Assembly (NCBI RefSeq): GCF_009933335.1
Contig: NZ_MAEL01000054.1
Coordinates: 1-64,000 of the forward strand
Direction: 5' to 3'
DNA length: 64,000 bases
From: Candidatus Enterococcus willemsii
Lineage (GTDB): Bacteria > Bacillota > Bacilli > Lactobacillales > Enterococcaceae
Part shown: in pieces, positions 17,153-26,303 of the stretch
Layout: each line of letters starts with the position of its first letter
Numbering within the stretch: position 1 is the stretch's first letter
Notes under the pieces: generated by a model
What the model was told of the DNA's origin: nothing
What the model saw: only the letters and a program-made list of their open reading frames with translations
The model's database searches: none
Made by a program: the position numbers and the translations under genes

Positions 17153-18028
17153 ATGAATCGCTTCTTTAAATTTCTGCCTCATCCAGACTACGCCATGAAA
17201 TTTTCATTTTCAGTCGTGTATGCTATTTTAGCTTCTGTTTCAGTCAATCTTTTTTATCAACCGGGAAAAATTTATTCCAGTGGTCTAACTGGTATTGCGC
17301 AAATTGTTTCGACGCTTGCTAGTAGTTGGTTTGATATTACATTGCCTGTTTCTATTGCTTTATTGCTGTTAAATGTTCCGTTATTTCTAATTGGCTGGTT
17401 TAAAATTGGGCATAAATTTACGATTTTTACAGGAATTACGGTGGTTTTAACTTCAGTTTTCATGCAGTTAATTCCCAGTGAAGTGTTAACGACAGACCCG
17501 ATTATATGTGCTATTTTTGGTGGTGCAGTGATGGGTGCTGGAATTGGCTATGCCTTAAAAAACGGTCTTTCTTCTGGGGGACTGGATTTTATTAGTATTG
17601 CCATTCGTAAAAAAACAGGAAGAACAATTGGTTCAATCTCAATTGTCTTCAATTTCTTTATTTTATTAGCCGCAGGTGTATTATTTGGTTGGCAATACGC
17701 CTTGTATAGTGCATTAGCGATTTTTGTCAGTGGCAAGGTGACCGATGCGGTATTTACCAAACAAAAGAAGATGCAGGTTACCATTATCACGCGTCATCCC
17801 GACCAAGTCATTCATGCGATTCAAGATAAAATGCGTCGTGGCATTACGATTATTAATGAGGCAGAAGGGGCATTTCGACATGATAAACAAACCGTCTTAT
17901 TGACAGTGGTTACTCGTTTTGAGTTACCATTTTTACGTCAAGCGATGAAAGAAGCGGATGCCGATGCTTTTGTGAGTATTGCTGAAAATGTCCAAATTCT
18001 AGGACGTTTTTATGAAGAAGAGCTGTAA
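17153..18028 (+). CDS. YitT-family membrane protein
   Basis: A 291-residue protein with five or six membrane helices (about 15-180) and a cytoplasmic DUF2179 domain at the C terminus (VTIITRHPDQVIHAIQDKMRRGITI). The glycine-rich YSSGLTGIAQIV and GLSSGGLDFISIAIRKKTG segments are typical of YitT. The cellular role is not established. It has a GTGAGGA site and is monocistronic. A weak hairpin over the stop codon (about 18015-18049) with a T-rich tail may end the transcript. Confidence 0.88.
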   Translation: MNRFFKFLPHPDYAMKFSFSVVYAILASVSVNLFYQPGKIYSSGLTGIAQIVSTLASSWFDITLPVSIALLLLNVPLFLIGWFKIGHKFTIFTGITVVLTSVFMQLIPSEVLTTDPIICAIFGGAVMGAGIGYALKNGLSSGGLDFISIAIRKKTGRTIGSISIVFNFFILLAAGVLFGWQYALYSALAIFVSGKVTDAVFTKQKKMQVTIITRHPDQVIHAIQDKMRRGITIINEAEGAFRHDKQTVLLTVVTRFELPFLRQAMKEADADAFVSIAENVQILGRFYEEEL

Positions 18029-18140
18029 GAGTTCTTCTTTTATTTTTTATAAAAAATAGCGTCAAATGACGAATCATAGTTGGTTTTTTGGGCATTGTGT
18101 GGCATCATGAAAGAGAAGAAAGAGTAGAGAAGGAATGCAT

Positions 18141-20006
18141 ATGGAGAAAAAACGAATCAAAAGGAGATACATCACAGGACTTGATGGTCTACGAAGTTTA
18201 GCTGTACTGGCAGTTATCTTTTATCATTTGATTCCAACAACAATGCGCGGTGGATATTTAGGCGTACCAGTAATTTTTGCTATTTCAGGTTATTTAATTA
18301 CAGATTTACTACGGCAAGAATGGCAACAAAATGGCAACATACAATTAAAGCAATTTTATATTCGACGAATTAAACGATTATATCCAGCGTTAGTTGTGTT
18401 ATTAGTGACTTCGTCTGCTTATATTACGTTGTTTCAACGTAATTTATTGAATAATTTAAGAGGAGTTGTGACTAGTAGTTTGCTGTATGTGAACAACTGG
18501 TGGCAAATTAATCATGGACTCTCTTATTTTGATCGGTTTGGGAATGAATCACCATTCACCCATTTATGGTCATTAGCTGTAGAAGGACAAAATTATTTGA
18601 TTTGGCCATTGGTGTTCTTGTTCTTAATGAAATTTGTTAAACGCAGAGAGAAAATCTTTTTATGGATTGCTGGTGGAGCACTAATCTCCGCGATTTTAAT
18701 GGGGATTTTATACACGCCAGGGACAGACCCAACTCGCGTATATTATGGGACTGATACACGAATCTTTGCTATTTGGATGGGGAGCAGCTTAGCCTTTATT
18801 TGGCCTAGTACCCGCTTGAAAGAAACGATACCTAAACAAGCACAGCAAGTATTGAATATCATTGGTGGTATCGCATTAGCGATTTTATTAGTCTCGTTTG
18901 TCTTTTTAAATAGCCAGTACACATTTGTTTATTATGGTGGAATGTATATACTAACCTTTTTTGCTATTATATTCATAGCAATTGTTGTTCATCCGGGGGC
19001 TAGTTGGAATCGCTGGTTAACAAATCCAGTGTTTACGTATTTAGGAAAACGAAGCTACGGTATTTATTTGTACCAATTTCCAGTAATGATTTTCTATGAA
19101 GCAAAAGTGCAAACAATCGCCAATCAGATGTGGCTGCATATTTTCATCGAGTTAGCCCTGATTTTAATTGCCAGTGAGCTATCTTATCGCTTTGTCGAAA
19201 CACCGCTACGCAAATTTGACTATGGAAAATTAATTGAATGGATTCGCAAATGGTGGAAACAACCCGTTTATAGTGTCGGTAAAATTGTTGGTATCATAAG
19301 TGGTATTGTGTTCGCTATATCATTGATTGGACTAGTGATTGCTCCAAAAGATTTTGTAGATGCCAATCAAGCTGATTTCCAAAAAGAATTACAAGAAAAT
19401 AAAAAAGTGGCGGAACAAACGAAGAATGAACAACCATCTTCAACGACTGATGAAACAGATTCTGAAAAAAATGGCAATGATGCTGAACTGATGGCAACGT
19501 ATAATCTAACTGCTGAAGAAGCAAATCAGGCACGTCATTTAGAAGTGACCGCTTTTGGAGATTCAGTCATGCTAGGTGCAACACAAAATCTACAAGAAGT
19601 CTTTCCAAATGCTGTCGTAGATGCAGATATTGGTCGTCAATTGTATGGTAGCAATGATGAAATGACGAAGCTAAAACATAAAAAACTACTCAAAGATAAC
19701 GTAATACTTGGCCTAGGAACCAATGGACCAGCCAGTGAAGCACAATTTGATAGTTTAATGCAAATTATTGGCGACCGTCATGTTTACCTGATTAATACCA
19801 GAGTACCAACTCAACGCTGGCAGAATGATGTCAATCAAATGTTGGCGCAAATGGCAGAGAAATACGACAATATAACGTTGATCGATTGGTATAATCAAAG
19901 CAATTCACAAGATACATGGTTTAAAGACGATTTAGTTCATTTAACAGAAGAAGGCAAAGTTGCTTACACGTCATTTATTGCCAAACAACTATTAGAAGAA
20001 AAATAA
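18141..20006 (+). CDS. oatA: OatA-type membrane O-acyltransferase
   Basis: Likely acetylates the C6 hydroxyl of MurNAc in peptidoglycan, which protects against lysozyme. It is 621 residues from the ATG at 18141. An Acyltransferase_3 membrane domain with ten or eleven helices fills residues 1-410 (LDGLRSLAVLAVIFYHL carries the conserved His). A linker follows, then an extracellular SGNH esterase/transferase domain from about 465: FGDSVMLGA (Ser), GLGTNGP (Asn), DLVHLTEEG (Asp-His). The ATG at 18135 is closer to the GAAGGA site and less likely. The OatA name is inferred from architecture. Confidence 0.87.
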   Translation: MEKKRIKRRYITGLDGLRSLAVLAVIFYHLIPTTMRGGYLGVPVIFAISGYLITDLLRQEWQQNGNIQLKQFYIRRIKRLYPALVVLLVTSSAYITLFQRNLLNNLRGVVTSSLLYVNNWWQINHGLSYFDRFGNESPFTHLWSLAVEGQNYLIWPLVFLFLMKFVKRREKIFLWIAGGALISAILMGILYTPGTDPTRVYYGTDTRIFAIWMGSSLAFIWPSTRLKETIPKQAQQVLNIIGGIALAILLVSFVFLNSQYTFVYYGGMYILTFFAIIFIAIVVHPGASWNRWLTNPVFTYLGKRSYGIYLYQFPVMIFYEAKVQTIANQMWLHIFIELALILIASELSYRFVETPLRKFDYGKLIEWIRKWWKQPVYSVGKIVGIISGIVFAISLIGLVIAPKDFVDANQADFQKELQENKKVAEQTKNEQPSSTTDETDSEKNGNDAELMATYNLTAEEANQARHLEVTAFGDSVMLGATQNLQEVFPNAVVDADIGRQLYGSNDEMTKLKHKKLLKDNVILGLGTNGPASEAQFDSLMQIIGDRHVYLINTRVPTQRWQNDVNQMLAQMAEKYDNITLIDWYNQSNSQDTWFKDDLVHLTEEGKVAYTSFIAKQLLEEK

Positions 20007-20013
20007 TAAAAAG

Positions 20014-20050
20014 CTCTTAGACAAAAAAGTCTGAGAGCTTTTTTCGTACT
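20014..20050 (+). terminator. oatA terminator
   Basis: Stem AAAAAGCTCTTAGAC/GTCTGAGAGCTTTTTT with a T run; the comGA ribosome site starts a few bases later. Confidence 0.85.
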
Positions 20051-20072
20051 TTAATAGTGAGAGGGGGACAAA

Positions 20073-21011
20073 ATGGATATTCAAACATTGTCAGATACAT
20101 TGATTTCTTATGGAAAAGAACAGCACATGCAAGATTTATATCTTTACCCAGTTGGAGAGGAAACAGATATCATCTTTCGTCGAAGTACGCAAACAATGGT
20201 TTATCAAACGATTTCTACCGATATAGCAAATCAATTAATTGCACGTTTCAAATATTTAGGAGAAATGGATGTTGGCGAAAAACGCAAAGCACAATTAGGG
20301 GCTATTTCGTATCCTTTAGACAATGAGAAGCAACGATTGCGTTTGTCGACAGTCGGAGATTATCGAGGACAGGAAAGCATGGTTATTCGTTTCCTACACG
20401 AGAACCAACATGTAAAGCTAGATTATTTTTTTCCGGAGGATGTTCCCTTGATTCAGCAAAAAGTAGCCGATGAAATTGGACTCTATCTTTTTAGCGGTCC
20501 GACTGGTTCAGGGAAGACAACCTTGATGTATCATTTAGCGCGTCAATTACCTGGACAAGTAATTGCAATTGAAGACCCAGTGGAAATTGAAGAAGTATCA
20601 TTTTTACAATTGCAAACGAATGAAAAAATCCAACAGACGTATGAACAATTGATTAAGTTGTCTTTACGACATCGTCCCGATGTGTTGATTATTGGAGAAA
20701 TTCGCGATGAAGCCACAGCTAGAGCTGCGATTCGTGCAGCATTAACAGGTCATACTGTCTTTGCAACAATTCATGCAAAAAATGTGTCCGAAACTCGCTT
20801 GCGACTGATCGATTTAGTTGGTGAGTCTGCTGAGTTGAGTTCTTGTTTAAGTGGAATTATTTATCAACGCTTATTATTAGATAAATCACAATGTCTGAAA
20901 GGATTGCTGGCTTACGAATTTTATAATGGAGCTAAAGAAAAACAATCATTTAGCACACGTTACCAACAAATAAAGAAAGGACAAGTTGATGAAAGAGGAA
21001 ATCTTCCGTAA
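20073..21011 (+). CDS. comGA: Competence pilus assembly ATPase ComGA
   Basis: The cytoplasmic secretion ATPase that drives assembly of the DNA-uptake pilus. It is 312 residues. Walker A is GPTGSGKTT (142-150), the Asp box is AIEDPVEIEE, Walker B lies in DVLIIGEIRDEATA, and the His box is TGHTVFATIHAKN. An AGAGGGGG site precedes the ATG. First gene of a complete seven-gene comG operon; its end overlaps comGB. Confidence 0.95.
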   Translation: MDIQTLSDTLISYGKEQHMQDLYLYPVGEETDIIFRRSTQTMVYQTISTDIANQLIARFKYLGEMDVGEKRKAQLGAISYPLDNEKQRLRLSTVGDYRGQESMVIRFLHENQHVKLDYFFPEDVPLIQQKVADEIGLYLFSGPTGSGKTTLMYHLARQLPGQVIAIEDPVEIEEVSFLQLQTNEKIQQTYEQLIKLSLRHRPDVLIIGEIRDEATARAAIRAALTGHTVFATIHAKNVSETRLRLIDLVGESAELSSCLSGIIYQRLLLDKSQCLKGLLAYEFYNGAKEKQSFSTRYQQIKKGQVDERGNLP

Positions 21012-21987
21012 ACAATTTTTAGAGTTGTTAGTTGCTTTATTAGAGAATGGTTTTTCTATGCAAGAAAGTATCGCTGTTATGAAGCGAAGTGGACAATTTT
21101 CAGAAGGGAAAATACAAGCCTTTTTAACGAGTTTAGAGGTGGGGGCTAATTTAGCAACCTGTTTTGAAAAAGTCGGCTTTTTACCACGACAAGTCACACA
21201 AATTCGTTTAGCTGAAATTCATGGGGATCTGCAGCATACCTTAGCGACGATTTTACAACACATGAAACTTTTTGAAAAACAACAAAAAGAATTACGAAAA
21301 GTGATTGCTTATCCTATTTTATTATTGTGTTTTGTGTTTGCTCTTTTATTTGGGATGCGTTTGTTTCTATTACCACCCTTATTGCAATCGGGCATGATTG
21401 ACGATCGGCATTGGGGCGTATTGTTTTTAGCGCATGGTCCCTTTCTTTTGGCAGGTCTTTTAGTAGGAAGTGTGGGGCTAATTTTTTTGATATGGCACTA
21501 TCTAAAACGTAAAACAGCGATTGAACGAGCGGAATTGTTCGCTGCTATTCCCATTTTTGCCAGTTTTTTTAAGCTGTATCAGACCAGTTATTTTGCACTG
21601 GAATGGGGACGATTATTTAAGCAAGGATTAGAAGCCCATCAAATTTTAGAACAAATGATAGCAGTAGAAGATAATTTATTATTGACGATGGTTGCACAGC
21701 AAGTTCATCAAGGAATGACACAAGGGCAAACATTATCACAACAATTAGTACGATATCCATTTTTGATGCCTGAATTTCCCTTGATTATTTATCAGGGCGA
21801 AGTAAAAGGACAGTTAGGTGAGGAATTACTGATCTATAGCCAATTATTGTTGAATAATTTAGTTCTAAAAGTAGAAAAAAGCATTCAGTGGATTCAACCA
21901 ATAATCTTTTTATTTGTGGCTGTGTTAATTTTAGCGATTTATATGGCGATGCTCTTACCAATGTATGGAAATTTAGGAGGAATATAG
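20989..21987 (+). CDS. comGB: Competence pilus membrane protein ComGB
   Basis: The polytopic inner-membrane platform (GspF family) for pilus assembly. It is 332 residues with two GspF domains (about 10-125 and 190-315) and membrane helices at VIAYPILLLCFVFALLFGM, FLLAGLLVGSVGLIFLIW and IIFLFVAVLILAIYMAML. The motif QIRLAEIHGDLQHTL matches the family. The ATG at 20989 follows an AAAGGA site and lies 23 nt inside comGA, so translation is coupled. Confidence 0.93.
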   Translation: MKEEIFRKQFLELLVALLENGFSMQESIAVMKRSGQFSEGKIQAFLTSLEVGANLATCFEKVGFLPRQVTQIRLAEIHGDLQHTLATILQHMKLFEKQQKELRKVIAYPILLLCFVFALLFGMRLFLLPPLLQSGMIDDRHWGVLFLAHGPFLLAGLLVGSVGLIFLIWHYLKRKTAIERAELFAAIPIFASFFKLYQTSYFALEWGRLFKQGLEAHQILEQMIAVEDNLLLTMVAQQVHQGMTQGQTLSQQLVRYPFLMPEFPLIIYQGEVKGQLGEELLIYSQLLLNNLVLKVEKSIQWIQPIIFLFVAVLILAIYMAMLLPMYGNLGGI

Positions 21988-21988
21988 A

Positions 21989-22255
21989 ATGAAAAAGCGA
22001 ATACATCAGGGTTTCACATTAATTGAGATGACAATTGTCTTACTAATAGTAAGTATTCTAATTTTAGTTTTTGTACCCAATTTATCTACTCAAAAAGAGA
22101 AAGCAACGGATACTGGTAACAATGCTGTAGTTAAATCAGTCGAAACACAGTTAGAATTATACGAATTGGAACATGGACAAAAAATGACTGAAGCCGAAAT
22201 GGAGAAAGCAATTCCAGAACGACAATTAGAAATTTATCGTAAATACAAAAAGTAG
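21989..22255 (+). CDS. comGC: Major competence pseudopilin ComGC
   Basis: The major subunit of the DNA-uptake pilus. It is 88 residues. The prepilin signal is HQGFTLIEMTIVLLIVS: peptidase cleavage should fall after G8, leaving F1 and E5 of the mature protein. A short hydrophobic helix follows and then a soluble helical domain ending in a basic KYKK tail. It starts 1 nt after comGB with an AGGAGG site. The ComC-type prepilin peptidase is not in the window. Confidence 0.95.
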   Translation: MKKRIHQGFTLIEMTIVLLIVSILILVFVPNLSTQKEKATDTGNNAVVKSVETQLELYELEHGQKMTEAEMEKAIPERQLEIYRKYKK

Positions 22256-22265
22256 GTGAAGAGAA

Positions 22266-22712
22266 GTGAAGCATCGTCTGCAAGGATTTACATTGCTTGA
22301 GTCACTCATTGTTTTGGTAATTGTTTCGATGTTTTTATTGCTACCAATGATTGCGAGCAGAGAAACATCGAAAACGATGACGACGTTGTACTTTTTAGAT
22401 CGTTTAGAAAAAAATATGTTAGTCTGCCAACAAACAGCAATTGTCGGAAATCGCCAAACCAAAGTACTACAAAATACTGATAATCCTCGAGAACTTGCTT
22501 TTCGATTAGCACCAGGCATCTGGCTTGAATCTTTAGTTGTACCAGAAACATTAACGGTCAGTAGTGTGCCAATTATTACATTTGCAGGAGGAACAGGTAA
22601 TGCGCAGAGTTTTCAAGTCTTTTCGTTTATTTGGAATGAAAAAGGGCAAAAAATTACGTATCGCTTTTTATTCGGAAAAGGGCATTTCGAAAAAAAGATT
22701 AGTGATTTATAG
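22266..22712 (+). CDS. comGD: Minor competence pseudopilin ComGD
   Basis: A 148-residue minor pilin that starts with GTG behind an AGGTGA site. The prepilin signal is RLQGFTLLESLIVLVIVS, with cleavage after G7 and Glu at mature position 5. The rest is a mixed domain with no obvious enzymatic motif. Its last 110 nt overlap the long N-terminal frame of comGE. Confidence 0.9.
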   Translation: MKHRLQGFTLLESLIVLVIVSMFLLLPMIASRETSKTMTTLYFLDRLEKNMLVCQQTAIVGNRQTKVLQNTDNPRELAFRLAPGIWLESLVVPETLTVSSVPIITFAGGTGNAQSFQVFSFIWNEKGQKITYRFLFGKGHFEKKISDL

Positions 22713-22983
22713 AGGCTATATTCTTTTAGAAGCGATGGTTGCTATCGGATTGTTAAGCATAGGAATTGTTCTTTTTCAAAATACACAAATGTATCTCTTA
22801 CGATTGTCGCAAAATCAGCAACAACAAGTAGCGATGATGCGGGTGTTGTACGAAGAAATCCGAGTGAATCGTGCAGCGGTTGAAATTGAGCGAGAAGGCA
22901 TGTCGATTCAGATTCAAGCTACACCTTATCATCAAGCAAGTGTGACAAAAGGTGATACTTGGAGGATTTATCGTGAAAACTAA
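22600..22983 (+). CDS. comGE: Minor competence pseudopilin ComGE
   Basis: A minor pilin with a signal reading YRGYILLEAMVAIGLLS: cleavage after Gly and Glu at mature position 5. The start is uncertain. The ATG at 22600 has a near-perfect GGAGG site 8 nt upstream and gives 127 residues with an unusually long basic leader of about 40. A GTG near 22701 would give the short leader typical of pilins but has a poor ribosome site. The gene overlaps comGD at its start and comGF at its end. Confidence 0.8.
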   Translation: MRRVFKSFRLFGMKKGKKLRIAFYSEKGISKKRLVIYRGYILLEAMVAIGLLSIGIVLFQNTQMYLLRLSQNQQQQVAMMRVLYEEIRVNRAAVEIEREGMSIQIQATPYHQASVTKGDTWRIYREN

Positions 22984-23425
22984 AGGATTTACGCTTTTAG
23001 AATGTGTGATTGCCTTATTATTACTTAGTTTGTCTTTATTAGTGATTCCGACGATGATTCAGCAAAGTAAGCGAATAAATCATCACGTACTAGGACGTGA
23101 TGATCAGACGTGGCATGTTTTCTTAATCCAATTGGAAAACAAATTATCTGAAGGTGAATTTTCACATATAAAAAATAATAAAATTTATTTTTATAAATTT
23201 AGGGAAAAAACAAATGTTCCGTATGAATGCCAAATCGAACTGAATCAGACGAAAGGAGAGCTTGTGATACGAGAAGACGGTGGTTATGAGCCGATTTTAA
23301 CCGAAGTTCAATCATTACGAGTCATACAAGAAGTAAATCGTGTATTAATAGAAATAACATTCTTAAATGGGGAGGTCAAAAAAAGTCAATGGAACGAACC
23401 AATACCCATTATGGTGGCATCTTAA
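22973..23425 (+). CDS. comGF: Minor competence pseudopilin ComGF
   Basis: A 150-residue minor pilin starting at GTG, 7 nt after a GGAGG site and inside the end of comGE. The prepilin signal is KTKGFTLLECVIALLLL, with cleavage after G5 and Glu at mature position 5. The C-terminal part (YECQIELNQTKGELVIREDG, VLIEITFLNGEVK) is a beta-rich ComGF domain. It overlaps comGG by 37 nt. Confidence 0.9.
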   Translation: MKTKGFTLLECVIALLLLSLSLLVIPTMIQQSKRINHHVLGRDDQTWHVFLIQLENKLSEGEFSHIKNNKIYFYKFREKTNVPYECQIELNQTKGELVIREDGGYEPILTEVQSLRVIQEVNRVLIEITFLNGEVKKSQWNEPIPIMVAS

Positions 23426-23784
23426 TGACGACCATTTTTACGTTAGGTTTAATGAGTTTGTTGCTTGTATTTTTATTAGGAAACTATCGAAGTGTATCTG
23501 AATTTTCATTACGAACACGTCGTTTCTATGAAATGAAAATTATGACGCAGTTGTTTTTAGCAGACTACCCAAAGCTTTCAGAGCAGGACCAACAAAAAGG
23601 AGAAGTTCACTACAACGTTGGTACCATCAGTTATCAGCGTAAAGACACAGATTTGTTCATTACTGCTTTTAGTGGGAAATACAAACAAACACATACCGAA
23701 AAGCTACAGACAAACAAAACAGACACAAGTACAAGTGATACAGAAAATAAAAGTACACGCTTAGAGAAAGAGAAACAAGAGTAA
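23389..23784 (+). CDS. comGG: ComGG-like competence protein
   Basis: A 131-residue protein with one N-terminal membrane helix (TIFTLGLMSLLLVFLLGNY) and a polar tail rich in Thr, Ser and Lys. It lacks a clear prepilin cleavage Gly-Phe pair, as is common for ComGG, which is assigned here mainly from its last place in the operon. The ATG at 23389 lies 13 nt after a GGGGAGG site; the ATG at 23425 (MTTIFTL) is an alternative. Confidence 0.75.
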   Translation: MERTNTHYGGILMTTIFTLGLMSLLLVFLLGNYRSVSEFSLRTRRFYEMKIMTQLFLADYPKLSEQDQQKGEVHYNVGTISYQRKDTDLFITAFSGKYKQTHTEKLQTNKTDTSTSDTENKSTRLEKEKQE

Positions 23785-23812
23785 CAGTTTTTTTAATAAA
23801 TTAGTACAGATT

Positions 23813-23847
23813 AAGACGCTGTTTTATAAATAAAAAGTGTCTTTTTA
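23813..23847 (+). terminator. comG operon terminator
   Basis: Arms AAGACGCTGTTTT and AAAAAGTGTCTT with a T run. It separates comG from the methyltransferase gene. Confidence 0.7.
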
Positions 23848-23988
23848 TCTTGTGCATCATTAAACAAAGATTGTCATACAAGGAATTATTGGAATTGAGG
23901 AGGAAGCGGTTGATTATTTGCCTTAAATCAGCTAAAATTAAACAGGTAAAAGAGTTGTTATAGTTTAGAATTTGAGATGAGGTGTACC

Positions 23989-25002
23989 ATGTTTCCGGAA
24001 AAAATTGAAGAAAGTTTCCACTTGCATTTGGAAGCTATTCAATTGTTACAAAATGCATTGAATTCTTCTTATTTGGATACCTATGTAGAGAACGTGGAAA
24101 ATGTCATTGATCAGTTTCAAGTTCGTGTGATTGATGGGGTTCCAAGTGAACAAGTAACAGAACAAGTGAATGCACTCTATCAACGATTAAAGAATATCTC
24201 GTTAGAGCAAGAAGAAATTCGCAAGCTTTCACAATTGTTATTACTTAAAGGGTCACAGACTGAACCGTTACAGCCAAACCATCAACTAACACCTGATAGT
24301 ATTGGCTTTTTATTTGTCTTTTTAATTGAACAATTGACAAACAAAGAGCAACCATTGTCTGTATTGGATATAAGTGTTGGAATGGGGAATTTGTTATTAA
24401 CGATTATTAGTAATCTATCACTTGCAAATTACCAAGTAACTGGTGTTGGCGTTGATAATGATGAAACGTTATTAGCAGTTGCTGCTGCAAATAGTCAATG
24501 GATGAATGCTGATATACAATTGTTCCATCAAGATGGCTTGCAAAGTTTATTGATTGATCCGATGGACATTGTTGTGAGTGACTTGCCGGTTGGTTATTAT
24601 CCAATTGATGAGAAAGCCCAAGAATTTGTTTCTGCCTCCCCAGAAGGACATAGTTTTGCACATCATTTATTAATGGAACAAAGTATGAACTATGTAAAAG
24701 AAGGTGGTTTTGGACTATTTTTAGTGCCGAGCAATTTTCTAGAAACAGAGCAAAGTCAGTACTTGAAACAATGGTTAAGTGAAAGTGTCTATGTACAAGG
24801 GATTATTCAATTGCCAGATGATTTATTTAAAAATGAAGCATCTCGTAAAAGTATTTTAATCTTACAACGTCGTGGTTCACAAGCAACACAGGTATCGGAA
24901 GTGTTGTTGGCAAAATTAACTTCGTTGAAAGAACCAAAATATGTCACTGCTTTTTTCCAAGAATTTGTTGCTTGGAAAACTAAAAATGGATTCGCTAAAT
25001 AA
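23989..25002 (+). CDS. Class I SAM-dependent methyltransferase, YtxK type
   Basis: A protein of 337 residues with an N-terminal helical region (1-85) and an N6-adenine-methyltransferase-like Rossmann domain. SVLDISVGMGNLLLTI is the SAM motif, GVDNDETLLAVAA binds the ribose, and the NPPY-type catalytic loop is changed to SDLPVGYYP. Such genes follow comG and precede ackA in many Firmicutes; their substrate is unknown and no restriction partner is present. The ATG at 23989 has a GAGGTG site; the one at 23977 would place that site inside the gene. Confidence 0.85.
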   Translation: MFPEKIEESFHLHLEAIQLLQNALNSSYLDTYVENVENVIDQFQVRVIDGVPSEQVTEQVNALYQRLKNISLEQEEIRKLSQLLLLKGSQTEPLQPNHQLTPDSIGFLFVFLIEQLTNKEQPLSVLDISVGMGNLLLTIISNLSLANYQVTGVGVDNDETLLAVAAANSQWMNADIQLFHQDGLQSLLIDPMDIVVSDLPVGYYPIDEKAQEFVSASPEGHSFAHHLLMEQSMNYVKEGGFGLFLVPSNFLETEQSQYLKQWLSESVYVQGIIQLPDDLFKNEASRKSILILQRRGSQATQVSEVLLAKLTSLKEPKYVTAFFQEFVAWKTKNGFAK

Positions 25003-25053
25003 CCTTTAACATTACGTCAAAGGTTTAAAATAATAAGAATGAGGAGAATTTAC

Positions 25054-26238
25054 ATGTCTAAAACAATTGCAATTAATGCAGGAAGCTCTAGTTTAAAATG
25101 GCAATTATACCAAATGCCAGAAGAAACAGTTGTCGCAAAAGGAATCGTAGAACGTATTGGTTTAAACGATTCAATCTTTACAATCAAATACGGAGAAGAT
25201 CAAAAATTTGAACAAATTATTGATATCCCAGATCATGAAGTAGCTGTTAAAATGTTGTTAGATCAATTAATCGAATTAAACATTTTAGGTTCTTATGATG
25301 AAATCACTGGCGTTGGTCACCGTGTCGTTCAAGGTGGTAGCTATTTTGATAAATCAGTTGTTATTGATGAAGATGTCATGGCTAAAATTGAAGAGTTGGC
25401 AGATTTTGCACCATTACACAACCCAGCACACTTAATGGGAATTAAAGCATTCAAAAACTTATTACCAGACATCGTAAGTGTGGCCGTATTTGATACAGCT
25501 TTCCATTCAACAATGCCAAAAGCAAACTACTTGTACAGCTTACCAAAAGAATATTATGAAAAATTCGGCGTACGTAAATATGGTGCACATGGAACAAGTC
25601 ATCAATACGTTGCGCATCGTGCAGCTGAAATGTTGGGACGTCCAATTGAAGAATTAAAAATCATTACTTGTCATTTAGGTAACGGTGCTTCAATTACTGC
25701 CGTTGACGGTGGTAAATCAGTAGATACTTCTATGGGATTCACTCCTTTAGCAGGTGTTACTATGGGTACTCGTTCAGGTGATTTAGACCCAGCTATCTTG
25801 CCATTCTTAATGGATAAATTAAACATTGATATCAAAGAAATGGTTAACATCTTAAACAAAAAATCTGGTTTACAAGGTCTAACTGGTATTTCCAGTGATA
25901 TGCGTGACTTAGAAAACAACATGGATAAAGAAGAAGTTCAAGTTGCTTTAGATATCTTTGCTGACCGTATCCGTAAATACATTGGTTCTTACGTAACTGT
26001 AATGAACGGTGTAGATGCAATTGTCTTCACTGCAGGTATCGGTGAAAATGATGCGAATGCTCGTGCAAACATCATCAACGGTATGACTTGGTTTGGTTGT
26101 GAATTAGATCCAGAGAAAAACGCGACTCGTGGAAAAGAATTAGAAATTTCAACACCAGAATCAAAAGTAAAAGTATTATTGATTCCAACAGATGAAGAAT
26201 TAGTCATTGCACGTGATGTAGAAGCGTTACGTGGGTAA
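25054..26238 (+). CDS. ackA: Acetate kinase
   Basis: Converts acetyl phosphate and ADP to acetate and ATP, the ATP-yielding step of mixed-acid fermentation. It is 394 residues. The N-terminal [46 protein letters not shown] and FTAGIGEND segments are the ASKHA-family acetate kinase signatures. The ATG at 25054 has a GAGGAG site. A small hairpin (CCTTT/AAAGG) sits in the 51-nt gap after the methyltransferase gene. The phosphotransacetylase gene is not adjacent. Confidence 0.97.
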   Translation: MSKTIAINAGSSSLKWQLYQMPEETVVAKGIVERIGLNDSIFTIKYGEDQKFEQIIDIPDHEVAVKMLLDQLIELNILGSYDEITGVGHRVVQGGSYFDKSVVIDEDVMAKIEELADFAPLHNPAHLMGIKAFKNLLPDIVSVAVFDTAFHSTMPKANYLYSLPKEYYEKFGVRKYGAHGTSHQYVAHRAAEMLGRPIEELKIITCHLGNGASITAVDGGKSVDTSMGFTPLAGVTMGTRSGDLDPAILPFLMDKLNIDIKEMVNILNKKSGLQGLTGISSDMRDLENNMDKEEVQVALDIFADRIRKYIGSYVTVMNGVDAIVFTAGIGENDANARANIINGMTWFGCELDPEKNATRGKELEISTPESKVKVLLIPTDEELVIARDVEALRG

Positions 26239-26246
26239 TATATAGT

Positions 26247-26303
26247 AATAAGCAATTAAGGCGACTCTGATTAACAGAGCTCCCTTAATTGCTTATTTTT
26301 TAT
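26247..26303. terminator. Bidirectional terminator, ackA / pfkB-like gene
   Basis: Fifteen-base arms AATAAGCAATTAAGG (26247-26261) and CCTTAATTGCTTATT (26283-26297), with a nested CTCTG/CAGAG stem and a T run. It lies between convergent genes. Confidence 0.85.
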
